From Gonatopus flavifemur (Eukaryota; Arthropoda; Insecta; Hymenoptera; Dryinidae), in NCBI GenBank assembly GCA_018340375.1, contig JAFFJZ010000041.1, positions 248,001 to 312,000 on the forward strand: a stretch of DNA of 64,000 nucleotides, in the 5' to 3' direction. Shown here one piece after another: positions 43,104 through 54,723 of this stretch (position 1 is the first letter of the stretch; every line of letters starts with the position of its first letter). The notes beneath the pieces are model-generated. The model saw nothing but the letters and a program-made list of their open reading frames with translations. It was not told the origin of the DNA and did not search any database. A program made the position numbers and the translations under genes.

Positions 43104-44628
43104 ATACTCAAAGTCGGTCCAGAATTGTGCGCTCAAAGTTATTCCGAGCCTCGTTCTCCCATTACACCCAACTGTGGGATATAGAATTCACATTCAAATC
43201 GGATTACCAGAATTTTCTTCAAAACAATGCGTTTTCAACTGTGTTCCGAGATATAACGATTGTTCCACCACTTCACCAACTTCAGGGTTCACGGAACGAC
43301 AAACGGCGTTGAAGAACAGCGTTAAGCCTCCAAGAGAAACATCGTAGGTAAGTATTGAGGCAATATTGAGGTATAAATTAATCAAGAGATGCAGTTCTTC
43401 GATTCACCATCAAGTAAGGGATGTCGTGATGAGATCAAATTAGTTGATCATTACCGCTCGACCTTCGCGGTTTCAAGTTATACTTCTCAACATTCGTTTT
43501 TTCTTTCTCATTTTCTCAACACCCTCAAGCCAATTCCTTTACCTCGAAGTTTTGAGCTCTTGTACGTTGAGGGGAACATAAGGACTAAGAATCAAGCTTT
43601 TCTCTCTTTTATTCTCCGTTGTCTAATTAGTATGTAAATTTCAAAAGCGTGTATATTTGCTGTGATAAAACGTGGAATAATGTTTTTGTGTTTTGTTTAA
43701 ATCGAAGGGAAAATTGAAAAGTGCGAAACTAGGATTTTTTTTTTCGAATGCATCCACTGAGGATTCGTATATAAAAAATCAACATGAAATGTTGTGAATT
43801 CGAGACCGATTTTCAGTGTCAATAGAGTTTACTTGTCCTGAAAATATACCAAATTTTTTTGGCGAGGTTATACCAAGTACAATCTATTGTCAAGGTAATC
43901 AAAATTGTATCTATTATATTTTGGTGGTTATGATTGATTTTCAAGCAAATTATAGCAGAGGTGAAACATTGTCACAGATCTCAGCGCGAAAATTAGAACT
44001 GCTCCAGTAAGATGTGCTCTATTAATAATGATCTTATATTAATAGCTAGACAACGCTCGAGTTAAATCTATACATAGGCGTGGTTAGATGAACCGGACAT
44101 GCAAACGAGCCATGGCGACATATCACTGAACGTCTCCGAATCGTCGGCTTACAATATTCTGCCCCTGTGCCACCGAAATGGGAACTTAGAAATGGAAATT
44201 TGTATTTATACGTTACCATGCATATTCTTCGAAAAAGTTCTCGAGAATTCCGACGATTTGGAACGATCGAAGAGCAAACGTCGAGGAACGTCAATCACGA
44301 GGGTACATTGAGGTACTTTTGATCGTGATACGAATATCTCCGATCGTTAGGGTTCCGTTATCAGTTCAGATCAAATTTTCTAGCTTACTAATGGGTTTCG
44401 CTTCTTCATCCAGTTGACATCATCTATCGTTTTCGTAGTGTGATTATCGATTCGTACTCATCTAAGCGAAACTCGAAGCGGAGACGAAACTCGTCAGAGA
44501 AAAGAGTACCTGTTGCTGTGGCTGTCTAGATACCCTTCGATCTACCGATAACTTCGTATACTTCAATGACACTTGAAATCAACTTCTCCGTGTACCGCAG
44601 TTCGAATTCTACCCATCTCCTCCTAGTT
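43104..44628. other. no recognised gene
   Basis: AT-rich sequence with small frames (such as 43037-43347, 43816-44010 and 44099-44311) that do not resemble known proteins. Nothing repeats elsewhere in the window that I can see. Confidence 0.4.
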
Positions 44629-45000
44629 GTAACTTAATATATCATAAAATCATGAATATAGGTATATTGAGAGAGAAAAGAAGAGAAAGGAAGATAAGAA
44701 CATGAGAGAAGAGAGGGGTAGCGAAGAAAAAACTAGGAGAGGCATAAGAGCTCTGACCGTCAATGCGGTGCGTACGTACGAAGAATCTCAATCGATTCCT
44801 GGTCAAGTCAAACACGTGTTAATCTAAAAGCAAGAGAATCAAGGAATAAAGGAATCGGATTCCAATTAGACATCTTGAAGGGAGGTGCCAAAAGATACCA
44901 AGCAACGATCCAGTGCTCATCCAAGGAATCTGTGGGTCTCCAAGGAAAAATAAGTCTTCCATTATTATATGCTACTCTCTCTTTCTCTCTCCCTCTCTCT
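44629..45000 (+). repeat. left long inverted repeat of the 3.9-kb unit
   Basis: About 370 bp inverted at 48181-48523. The outer end is GTAACTTAATATATCATAAA-like and the inner end is a CT-rich microsatellite. Both arms preserve a small frame ending (A)VRTYEESQSIPGQVKHVLI and stop; this arm has it at about 44701-44827, with an Arg/Lys/Glu-rich beginning. The same frame surviving in both diverged arms hints that it was coding, or that the arms were separated recently. Confidence 0.8.
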
Positions 45001-45466
45001 CAATGCGTGAAACATTTTTGACATAGAACTGTAATCAGTTCAATTTTGTATTTTGACAAATATAGGTTTTGAATGAAAGTCTTGATTTTTTTATTCCTCG
45101 ACCATCAGAGAGGATAATATTAGACTTGGAATATACGTTTAACGTATGTCTTCTTCATACTCGTCTACGTACGTTGCATATAAATATTATAGAATTATTC
45201 ACTTGCAAAAATTCAATTCCCTATATGAAATACGAACATCATTAAAAGAAAATCAATTCACGAATTTAATATTTGAAGAATATTTGAGATTGTTCAAAGC
45301 GTTTTCATAGTGTTGTTGTGGAACCTTGAATTCAATTGAGATAAGGAATTATATACAAAGATCTTGTAAATATATATCGTGCGATTGTAACGTGGGCGTT
45401 ACGAAGAGAGTAGAAGGGGGCACCGACAAGGAGGTAGAGGGGGCAGCAGCGGCGAGACGAGTAATG

Positions 45467-45668
45467 AGTCAAGGCGGCAAAGGGCAGTTCATCTCGTGTC
45501 CTCATTACGAAAGCTAGTCGAAAAAAGCGTAAGAATTCGGATTTTTATCTTGCGTTTGTTTTCGAGGCTCTGCGCTCAGTAACACGTCGTTACTTAGCAT
45601 TCAAGAAGGTATTCAAAGAACGTTGTGAGTCTGTTATCCGGTGGTTGAAGGCATCTGAAAGAGGGTGA
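45467..45668 (+). pseudogene. short frame repeating the C-terminus of the downstream ORF
   Basis: A frame of about 68 codons begins with KAAKGSSSRVLITKASRKKR; its first 50 bp (GGCGGCAAAGGGCAGTTCAT then CTCGTGTCCTC) recur at 47308-47362, where they encode the last residues of the 538-codon ORF (EAAKGSSYRVLNTKAIRS). The rest (FEALRSVTRRYLAFKKVF) has no match downstream. It looks like the truncated end of an earlier copy or a domain duplication. Confidence 0.5.
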
Positions 45669-45750
45669 CAGTGTCAGCGCCGGTGGGTGTACGGCCAGGA
45701 ATTGGCCCGTGTTGTGGATGAGGGTATGAATTTACCCTAAACTGGAGGGT

Positions 45751-47367
45751 ATGTGGGTGAGGGGGGTGTTAGGGCTTGAGTTCCTTGGAACTGGTCCGGA
45801 CACCTCCAGTCTTAGGTCTCTATGGCAGCAACCCCTTGATGGGACGAGCCAAGGGACATCAGACACATCAGGTGGACAGCAACTTCCAATTGGAACGAGC
45901 CTTCCTGGTGTGAGCGTCCTGGCAAGGACAGAGGGGTTAGATCCACTATGGTGGGCAGATTTGCGCGGTTATGCGCAAAGGAAGGAGTTGCGGTTTGAAG
46001 GTCTGGCGAGTGAAGGGGACCTGATGAATTGGGGAGAGGAGACCGGGCTTGACGGGGTTATACCCTCTATTCTGTCTTATACCAGCTGTCATGGTGGTGA
46101 CGGGTTTTCCGTCAGCTCGACTAACTCCCTTTTTGATGGTGCTGCAAAGCCTTTCAAAATGTCACGGTCCGTGCAGACCGGATTACCTTCGGAGGGGAGT
46201 GTTTCGTGCCCTGTTGAAGGTGTGGTTCCTCTCGTTGTAGATATTGTAAATACTGTAGATAATGTGAGTGTTGTAAATAATGTAGGTACTGTAAATGGTG
46301 TAAATGTTGTAAATAATAATGTAGGTACTGTAAATAATGTAGATGTTGTGAATAGTTTGAGTAGTTTTGATATTGTGAATGATGTAAATAGTGAGGGAGT
46401 AGAGGCCGCGTGTGCAAATGAGGTACATAAGACCAGCAGGGCTTTGGCCGATGTGAATGTCCAGGTTGGTGTTCGTGGGGCATCACCTTTTGGCGGTCCA
46501 CAGAAAGAACGTGATGCCCGTGGTGAGTGTATGATAATTGTAAATAAAGGGACAGACTCTGAGCTATGCGTATCGTTAGCTAATGCGCGATGCTGTGGTA
46601 GCTCAGAACCCCATAAGTGGGAGTGTGTAAGGGAATGTGTTACATTCTCAGTCATACTCAGTCATCATCGGGGAGCCGATCTACTCGATGAGAGTGAATG
46701 TGATTACCTTCTCGGGTTGGGAATGGAGCCTGAGCATGCGGGGCTGGGAGGTGCGTCAGGGATCGTCAGGGAGTTAGGGTCCTTGGGAGTGAGTACCTCG
46801 TCCTCTATACTAGCAATGGCTTTGAGAGGATTGACTGTTCAGCCCGAAGGTATGAGACGGGGTCCAAGGCGCACCAAGGATACGAAGGAAAAGAAGGAGA
46901 ATAGAGCGGCTGCATTTGCCGAATCCTTGGGTACAGACGGTCCTCGTATAATTCAGTTTTGCACCAACCCCGCTAACAACCTGAGGTGGGTAAGGAGTGT
47001 TTGTTCTGCCATATTGAAGAGGGGTGTAAATAGGAAATTTCTTCGGGCAGTCGGGGGGAGCTTGGGGAGCAGTATGAGCACTGCGGCAGAGTTGATGGAT
47101 CCGGTGTGGCGGTTGGCGCAGTCCCCGGGAGTGTCTGAGGACGGTGCAAATATTCCTGCTGGGCCTTTCCTCCAGGCATACAAGGAGGGTGTTTTGAGGA
47201 GTCAAACTCGCGAGGTGAGCGTTTTGCGAGGGCGTGTGCCTAGGAGTAAGAGGGTAAGGCATGATAGCAGTGATGAGGATCTTATCCTCGAGTACTTCTA
47301 TAATGAGGCGGCAAAGGGCAGTTCATATCGTGTCCTCAATACGAAAGCTATTCGAAGTACCCTGTGA
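45751..47367 (+). CDS. intact 538-codon ORF, unrecognised (gag/ORF1-like?)
   Basis: The longest uninterrupted frame in the window that is not repeat-driven. Start MWVRGVLGLEFLGTG near 45751, after several in-frame stops; stop at 47365-47367. The N-terminal third is Gly/Ser-rich, then a low-complexity Asn/Val stretch (VNNVGTVNGVNVVNN) at about residues 170-210 made by a 12-bp-like DNA repeat, then a more globular part with several Cys (CCGSSEPHKWECVRECV), a basic segment (RRGPRRTKDTKEKKENR) and a C-terminus with PRSKRVRHDSSDEDLILEYF, a likely nuclear signal. GC content is well above the flanks. It lies between long inverted repeats with no recognisable transposase or polymerase. A retroelement ORF1 or gag is possible; no zinc knuckle is seen. 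Function unknown. Confidence 0.55.
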   Translation: MWVRGVLGLEFLGTGPDTSSLRSLWQQPLDGTSQGTSDTSGGQQLPIGTSLPGVSVLARTEGLDPLWWADLRGYAQRKELRFEGLASEGDLMNWGEETGLDGVIPSILSYTSCHGGDGFSVSSTNSLFDGAAKPFKMSRSVQTGLPSEGSVSCPVEGVVPLVVDIVNTVDNVSVVNNVGTVNGVNVVNNNVGTVNNVDVVNSLSSFDIVNDVNSEGVEAACANEVHKTSRALADVNVQVGVRGASPFGGPQKERDARGECMIIVNKGTDSELCVSLANARCCGSSEPHKWECVRECVTFSVILSHHRGADLLDESECDYLLGLGMEPEHAGLGGASGIVRELGSLGVSTSSSILAMALRGLTVQPEGMRRGPRRTKDTKEKKENRAAAFAESLGTDGPRIIQFCTNPANNLRWVRSVCSAILKRGVNRKFLRAVGGSLGSSMSTAAELMDPVWRLAQSPGVSEDGANIPAGPFLQAYKEGVLRSQTREVSVLRGRVPRSKRVRHDSSDEDLILEYFYNEAAKGSSYRVLNTKAIRSTL

Positions 47368-48179
47368 TCACGTGCCCTACGCGGCCCATACGAAAGTCTG
47401 TAGACTAGTTCGGCTTAATGCAAGCCAAGATCTTTGTATCAGTAAACCCACGTAACGAGTTCGCCAAACCACGGAAGCCTCTACGCAGACCACCCCTCCA
47501 AGGCGACCCCGCGGATTCATCACCAGGCCAGGCCAGCAAATAGACGTGACGACCTACACTTACACACACGACACCTTCACTCATTTCACACTCACACATA
47601 GTGGTGAGCGACCAACTTTAGATTGTATCTTTTTTTTTCTTGATCAAACTAAAATATAGTCATCAATATGTTCAATATACACTGGTCTCACTTGCAATTT
47701 CTCCATACACCCCGTCCTGTGAAAACTCGCCTCCAAACCGATCCATCATACGATTCCGCTTTCTTTGTCTCTCAATCTCATGAAAGAGTGACATAGATGA
47801 TTTTGTATTCATCAATCAATTGACGGATTCCTTTGATGTATGAATTGGTGAATCGCTTCAGAAGATATCTTTTTGTTTAGAATCGAGCCAACAATTTGTG
47901 TTTCTTCATATTATAATGTGTGATGAGAATTAATTATTTGATCTGGATGGAAATATTATAAATTTTGATGATCAAGTTAAATTGTACAAAAGTCAGAAAG
48001 AAAGTCACTAGATGTCTATCAAAATACATTCATATGGTTGACTTTTATATATTTGGATATTATCCCCCTCATAATCATGATCCAATGCTTTCCATAACCG
48101 CTTTAAGGCTAGTCGAATTTATTTATGTCTTTATAATCTCCATTTACTTTTAAAACTGTGATATGTAATCAATTGGATT

Positions 48180-48180
<1 letters not shown>
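47368..48180. other. 3' part of the inverted-repeat unit, nothing recognised
   Basis: Follows the 538-codon ORF. It has an ACACTTACACACACGACACC tract near 47550 and becomes AT-rich. Short frames only. Confidence 0.4.
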
Positions 48181-48218
<38 letters not shown>

Positions 48219-48523
48219 GTAGCATATAATAATGGAAGACTTATCTTTCCTTGGAGACCCACAGAGACTTTCGGCACCTTCCTTCAAGATGTCTAATTGG
48301 AATTCGATTCCTTTATTCCTTTATTCTTTTGCTGTTAGATTAACACATGTTGGACTTGACCAGGAATCGATTGAGATTTTTCGTACGTACGTCTTACCGC
48401 ATGGACGATCAGAGCTCTCATCCCTCTTCTAGTTTTCTCTTCTCTCATGTTCTTCTTCTCTTTCTTTCTCTTCTTCTCTCTCATTATACCTATATTTATG
48501 ATTTTCTGATATATAAAGTTACA
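48181..48523 (-). repeat. right long inverted repeat of the 3.9-kb unit
   Basis: Reverse complement of 44629-45000 with moderate divergence. The inner edge is a pure (GA)n microsatellite at 48182-48215. The small frame described for the left arm is present on the - strand (48357-48520 region), ending TYEKSQSIPGQVQHVLI and stop. No convincing target duplication is seen; TAG lies at both outer edges. Confidence 0.8.
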
Positions 48524-50627
48524 TAGTCTTGTGCAATTGAATCTCACAATCAAGGATACAGAGAGATAATGGAAAATCTCAGATAAAATGATCGTTATCC
48601 GCCCGCGTACGGAATTTGAAGATTCGAATGGACTAGTCTTCCAGCAGTATAAGATTACAAATCACATGAGTCAACATCATTCATTCCGTAAGAAGATGAA
48701 AATTATGGATGCTTTTGGCTTCTTATACAACGAATGTTAATTCACTTATCGTTGTTTGAGGAGATTTCTAGTTGGAGTTGGAAGAATTTGTCCTTGTGCG
48801 AGGAAATCCTATGAGGGGATGGATTTCGGAGTGGATGGAAAATTTTTTTTACCGAGACCTGAAATATACACGAGTTTTAAGAGATAACTTAGCATATGTG
48901 TAAAACCTCGTTGGAAACCTTACAAAACTTGAAGACACCTTGATGTATCCGTTCTATCTATGTACTATTTTCAATTAGTTGGCTTACATATCGGTAAATA
49001 GCTTATATTGAGTCTTCGGACATGAAAGTACACTCGTAAACTCGTATCAACGTGATCGTCCATACGAGAATGTATTTCCCCTTCTAAACTGGAACGTAAT
49101 GACGCTAGGAACATTCGTCAACTACACGTTAGAGTTTCTAATTTGCTTTTGGCAACATTGTATTTTTGGCTGCAATCGATGCGTGTGGCCTAGAATACAG
49201 ATGCATTCTAATGTCATGCGTTTCGAGATTGACCTCTATCTCTTATTTAAAAGCAACGTTCATGCATCCCTCGTTTATATGAACACATAGATTCATGTTC
49301 CGTTTTTCTTCGATTTTATTCTTCCAGATAACATTAGATGTATATTTTCTCTCAAATCTAATATTTTTTCAATTCTCTTTCACTCTGTTAAAAACGAGAC
49401 CAGCCAGGCTTCGAAACTTTGGCCATTGATCACGATAAAATCATTTTATTGTCACCATTTTCCCAGAAAAAAATCTTCAATCTTGGTCATGAAGTGAGGA
49501 GGTGTCGAGTTATTCGTATAGAGTTTTCATGAACTCCCTCTAAAAGAACATTATATTCTGTGAAATTCATTCTGAAGATCTCCAGCTGTGAGAAAAATTA
49601 AAATCGAATTATTTCAACCAAATTTCAATTAGCATTACCGAATGCTTCTATTTATAGCAATCTTATATCACACTTCATCGATGCTAAAATAACGTCTGGG
49701 AGAAATAATTCAGAGGAAGAAAAATTTCTCATACTCTTCCACTGACGAAGTCACTCACGATTTTTCGTGGAAATCAAGTTCAATTCGCATGGTTTGCATG
49801 TTACGAAAAATGGCAATGAACGTGAATTCTGTTGAATTTATAAGTTTCTTACGCCCCGTGTTGATTCGTGTCTCGAATGATTCGCCGAGTGCATAAATTC
49901 GAACTGTTCGTATTATTTCCAATTCGACGCGTTTGATCGATATCATTGAATAGTCAACGGAGAAATCTCATTACTTCATACATTTTTTTCATTCCTAATT
50001 CATCAGAATTCAGTAACTGTGAATAATTCTTACGTCTTTTGGATTCAAGTTTGATTGTAATAAAACGTCTTTGTTACAAAAATGCGATGTTCAAGAGGGA
50101 GAAGAATTGTTCAGACTGACACTGGAAGGAACATTTTTTCTGTATTTTTACCGTGCTCAGCGTAAGATATTCGTTGAAAAAATTGCCAACTCCGCAAGTT
50201 GAATATAGAACTTCCACAACAAAATCTGTGATTTTACTAATGTTTGCGAACGATTTACAAATATTCTGTGATATGACAACGTTGAGCGTAGGATTTCTAC
50301 AATAAGAATTCGTTTCCCTTATGCTGAGCATAGTACTTCCCTAAAGAACGGTCATTGTTATTAATGTGTATAGTGGATGAATCGAATCTCCAAAGAGACA
50401 ATTCATTCGAAAATCTCTCTTACAAATAGATATCATCTTCTGTGCAACTCACAACTATAGTAAAATCTACGAATCTATGCACAGCTGTGTGATAAAGAAC
50501 TAATCCATTCGTTCTCTTATAAAGTAATGGTACAATTGTGGAATGGAGCACTGGTGTGATAGAAAGCTGTTCAAATTTCTTTCTACATTTCTTCTATCCA
50601 GTTTGCGTATCAGCGGACAGCTAAAAC
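48524..50627. other. no recognised gene or repeat
   Basis: AT-rich sequence with only short frames. I see no homology to known proteins and no internal duplication. Confidence 0.4.
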
Positions 50628-50984
50628 TTAGAATGTAGCAAGTGCCCTAGCTTCTTTTCCATCAACTCTTCTATCATTCTCTTTATCCCCTCCTCGACCA
50701 TGGACACATTGCAATGGTCTATTTTTTTTCGAAATCCCACCAAATGTTCTGCTCTCACCATCACCGATGTATGTGAGATACTCTACACCATAGCTTCCTA
50801 TGGATGGCAAGAAAAAAATTTGCTGAATGGCATCAATCTTCTTTTTGTTACAGCTTCCTGTATGATACACGGTACATCCGGATGTGTGAGACACATACCA
50901 CACTGCATACAACTGGATCACCGATATTGTTGCTCTTCCATGAATTACCGTGTCCATAACTTGACCGCAACATTCAGGGATCAA
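50628..50984 (-). pseudogene. degraded Kolobok/Mutator-like transposase core fragment
   Basis: The - strand frame reads HTGSCNKKKIDAIQQIF, then YGVEYLTYIGDGESRTFGGI and an ending CVHGRGG. The order Cys, (M)E-(I)DAI-x-x-IF, YGV-Y, YIGDG(D/E)S-TF and C-V is that of the catalytic part of the repetitive Mutator-like-domain transposases common in insects. No start, no terminal repeats and no further domains are seen, so it is a remnant. Motif resemblance is from memory of the family. Confidence 0.5.
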
Positions 50985-53900
50985 CGACGAAACACCGAAC
51001 GAGGACGACGAAAACCAACTCCAATTGTGAATTCGTCTTCAGACTTTCTAGTCTCTGTACCTATTCTTCCCTGCTGAGTGCCAACCAGTTACGTAACTCC
51101 CATAAACGGGAGATGCAGGAAGAATTTATTTCTTTCTGATCGATTCTCAATAATCGCATCACGGTGACGGAATATTGATAGATTTCGTACAGATTTGTTA
51201 TCATCAAACATGAATTGATCATTTCGAAATCCATGCCTCGTCAAGTACGATGGGGAAAGACATCACCCTCACATTGGTAGGAATAGCAGATATTGAGTAT
51301 ACAATACTCAAAACTTGTCGCAACTGGCACATACAAGAGCAACTTTCGTTCATGCTTTCTGAGAGTGTCTTCACTGATGATGTTGATACGAATTCTGTTT
51401 CCATGCTCCAATGAGAGCTGGTTCATATTGAGTGTCTGATTTTTATTGCGATTTTAAAATCACTCACAGCCCTAATAACAAAATATTAGAGCAGAGTTCA
51501 GTTAGAACACATTGGACTTAATCCGAGCAGGGAATAAATTTGGAGAATCTGATGGCCTTTGAATTGCGTAGAACCGATGCCGTGCCTTAACGCATGAGCC
51601 AGTACGTTTCGAACACTATATTTGGATACAATTGATGTGAAAGTTGAATCAATTGCTTTGTATCCATTGAACGAGAAGACTTTTTTCTTAACCTTAGTTC
51701 GCGAAGTGAGGAAAACAATTTCACTAACAATTCTGTTGATATACGAGATCATTCGATTGAACAATTGATGAAAAAGTATTGATACAAAGTATCAAATGTA
51801 TAACGAAGACAAAAACCCAATACTTCTGTTGTTCTCACTTGACGAAAGTATATCTAATATAATCTAGCACTAAAATACCTGTCCAGCCAACTATAAATTT
51901 TGTACAAATCACACAATTTTGTAACAAATATTCATAACAAAACAAGAGAATCTGGCGAATAGTTGAAAGAATAAATACAACTATAAAGAATTCTACAAAC
52001 GCAACTAAAACCTTGACCCCGAGATAAGGAAGAGAATGTTCATCTATTACATATGTTTCGTTTCATTGAATATATCTAGCATAATTTACAAAAATGTTAC
52101 AGTTCTGTCTGTTTGAATTTCCACGAGAAACATTACAATACAGTTTCATTGATTTTTTTCCTCATTTCACGTTGAATATATCAATAACGCTCTTCTGAAA
52201 TGCTCTGGTTGTTCTTGCTACTTCTAAAACGGTGAAACCGTAAACCAAGATGAATTTAAATGTCACATCGAGACCATCTTCATTTGGAGTTGTATATATC
52301 ACGACAATGCCGTTGGTCCGTTTGATACAAGCAGTTCTTCAACGTCCCGTGAGATCGTGATTCCATGTTTAGCAGCCTGAAATTAGGTTTCAGGGATGGA
52401 ATGAATCTGTGGATCGATCTTCCTCGATGCTTGGCGGATGCTGGAATGTCTCGATTTGCTTGGCCGACATTCGCAGATTCCTCAAGTCTTGCAGAATCTG
52501 AGACACAAAAGAATTGATTAATTGATAAAGTGATCAAGGTATATCGAGTGGATACTGTGTTGAGAACGATAATTGAAATCACGGTGCGAACAAAGAAAGT
52601 GCCAAAAGAAATCAATTGCTATTTCAACAAACTTTGTTCTCTCCGTTGAATATTTGATTGGATATAAATATCTCGCTACGCGGTATTATCTTACCCTTTT
52701 TGGGAATTGAAACTCTCGTTCTCCAGCTTCAAATTCCTTCGGTTTGAGTGATCAATTCATCAGAAACAATCCGCCGAAGTCTGAAATACTGCTTGGATCG
52801 ATGTCCGCTGGAATTGAGCAAGTTTTGATGATTTCAAGTGATGTATTCCAGTTCTAAAACTGCATATTCTGGATGACCGATGGTCGAGAAGTCGTTTTCC
52901 AGTTGAAAGACGACTCATTTTCCGAAAGGATCGTGAACATTCTTTTCCAAGTACAATTCGCCAAGAAGGCGAACAAGTTTACGAAGACATGGACAGGGTG
53001 GATTGCGCTTTAGTGCGAAATTTAGACATCATCAATGATGTTCATGAACCCGTGGAAGATATGCCATGTACTTCAATCTTATTTGGTAGCAGACAAGTGG
53101 ATACTCTTCATTCCAATTGTAGTATTCTTCATTTGCTTCAAAATATCCCAGATATCATCAATCATCGAACTTGATGAGTCGGTTGGAAAATTGTATCCAT
53201 CCGCTCTATACTTGTGCCCAATGAATATTATTCACATTCAATTGAATCACAGAAGAGGTGAATGTTCTCGTGGCGTTTGAGTTACATTTTTTATGAAGTT
53301 TAAAATACTTTTTCCCATAATAAACACACAAAAAATAGTTTTAATTAATGGGAAGGAGGGAACAGTTGTGGTTGTTACGAAAAACACTGAATAAAAATCA
53401 TTCTATTCCCTTCTTCCGTACATGAAATTCTTAGTTCACTATGATACTGTTGAAAATTTCTGAAAATTGCCAAGATTCAAGTAATTTCCATTAGTTGCAT
53501 TACAAAAATTTTCAACAGTAATATTCAATTTCTTCAATATAATGATAATTTGTTCATGAGAATAATGAATTCTCTATTTTTACAATCGGATATGTATTTT
53601 ACATCTTCGATGTTTGAAGATTCTGGACATGACATGGTTTGTGGATCGTATAAAATACAACGCATCGGAGATAAAACGTGATGAAAATTGTTTAAACTCC
53701 GTGAGTAATGAATTTTTCATTCGCTCAGCACGGAATGAAACTATCTGTTTGCGACGTGAAAATATTGCCTATATCCATAAAATGTGGTTGGAGTTAGCTG
53801 CAGGAGTTCACTCCGGAATACGGAAATTCTTACTGTCAAGGTCACACTCGAGGTCTCTTCCAAACCACTGTCACATATGAAACAATGTGATCTTACATCG

Positions 53901-54719
53901 AATACAGTCTTCAGGTTCTTCTGTACTTCATATAATGGTCTTCTTCACTGATGATTCTCGCTACATTATTAGAAATTGGTCTATATCGATTGACGGTAAA
54001 TCCAGAGATGGTCGAATATTTTCTCACTAGACGTTCTTAATACTACACTGGTGATATTACAACTAAATTTCATCCAACGCAACATCGTATAATTCTTGAC
54101 ATTCTTACAACATCGATGTTATCAAGTGAAATATTATTATTGAAACATTCACTCTTCATCTCAAAACTATTACTACCTTGAATCCAAGACAACTTCTCTC
54201 CGTCACCTTCAATGAGAATGAAAATGTGATTATTATGATTCACAACGCCAGCGATTGAACTCGAAACACAAAGAATATTCAATTACAAGAACCGCATGTG
54301 AGTAATTTACATCTTTCACACAGCACTTTCGTAGTTAATTCCTATTTGATTTCATATTCCCGCTTTCTACCTCTTCTCAGTAATTAGAGTGATAGCGGAA
54401 AATGAAAGACTCGATGGGTTGGTGATCACTCGATACCACTTCACGACCTCACTTCAAGAATTGAAGACTTCTTCGTGCGAATAATTGATCATGTGATTTA
54501 CTTCGACGCAAAAACTTGTGTGAAACGCAATATCGGATACGAAAATGAAGATGAGATCGAAGGCAGACAACGTCTCAAAGCCTAAGATAGTATACAGGGG
54601 GAAAAGAGAGGAGAAAATATAATAGAAATGATTCATCTTTTTTTAAAAAACCACTTCCAGGGCTATTTTTATATCGAATTAGTGTATCTTAGGATTACTC
54701 AGTTAAATTTTGAGAATAT
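50985..54719. other. no recognised gene
   Basis: 3.7 kb of AT-rich DNA with only short frames on either strand (longest about 110 codons, none recognisable). I see no clear repeats. It may be intronic or intergenic; nothing indicates which. Confidence 0.4.
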
Positions 54720-54723
54720 TTAA

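Noticed and set aside
46089..46655. Three overlapping - strand ORFs opposite the 538-codon ORF
   Set aside because: They are mirror readings of the low-complexity Asn/Val repeat and its flanks; the + frame is far longer and of normal composition.
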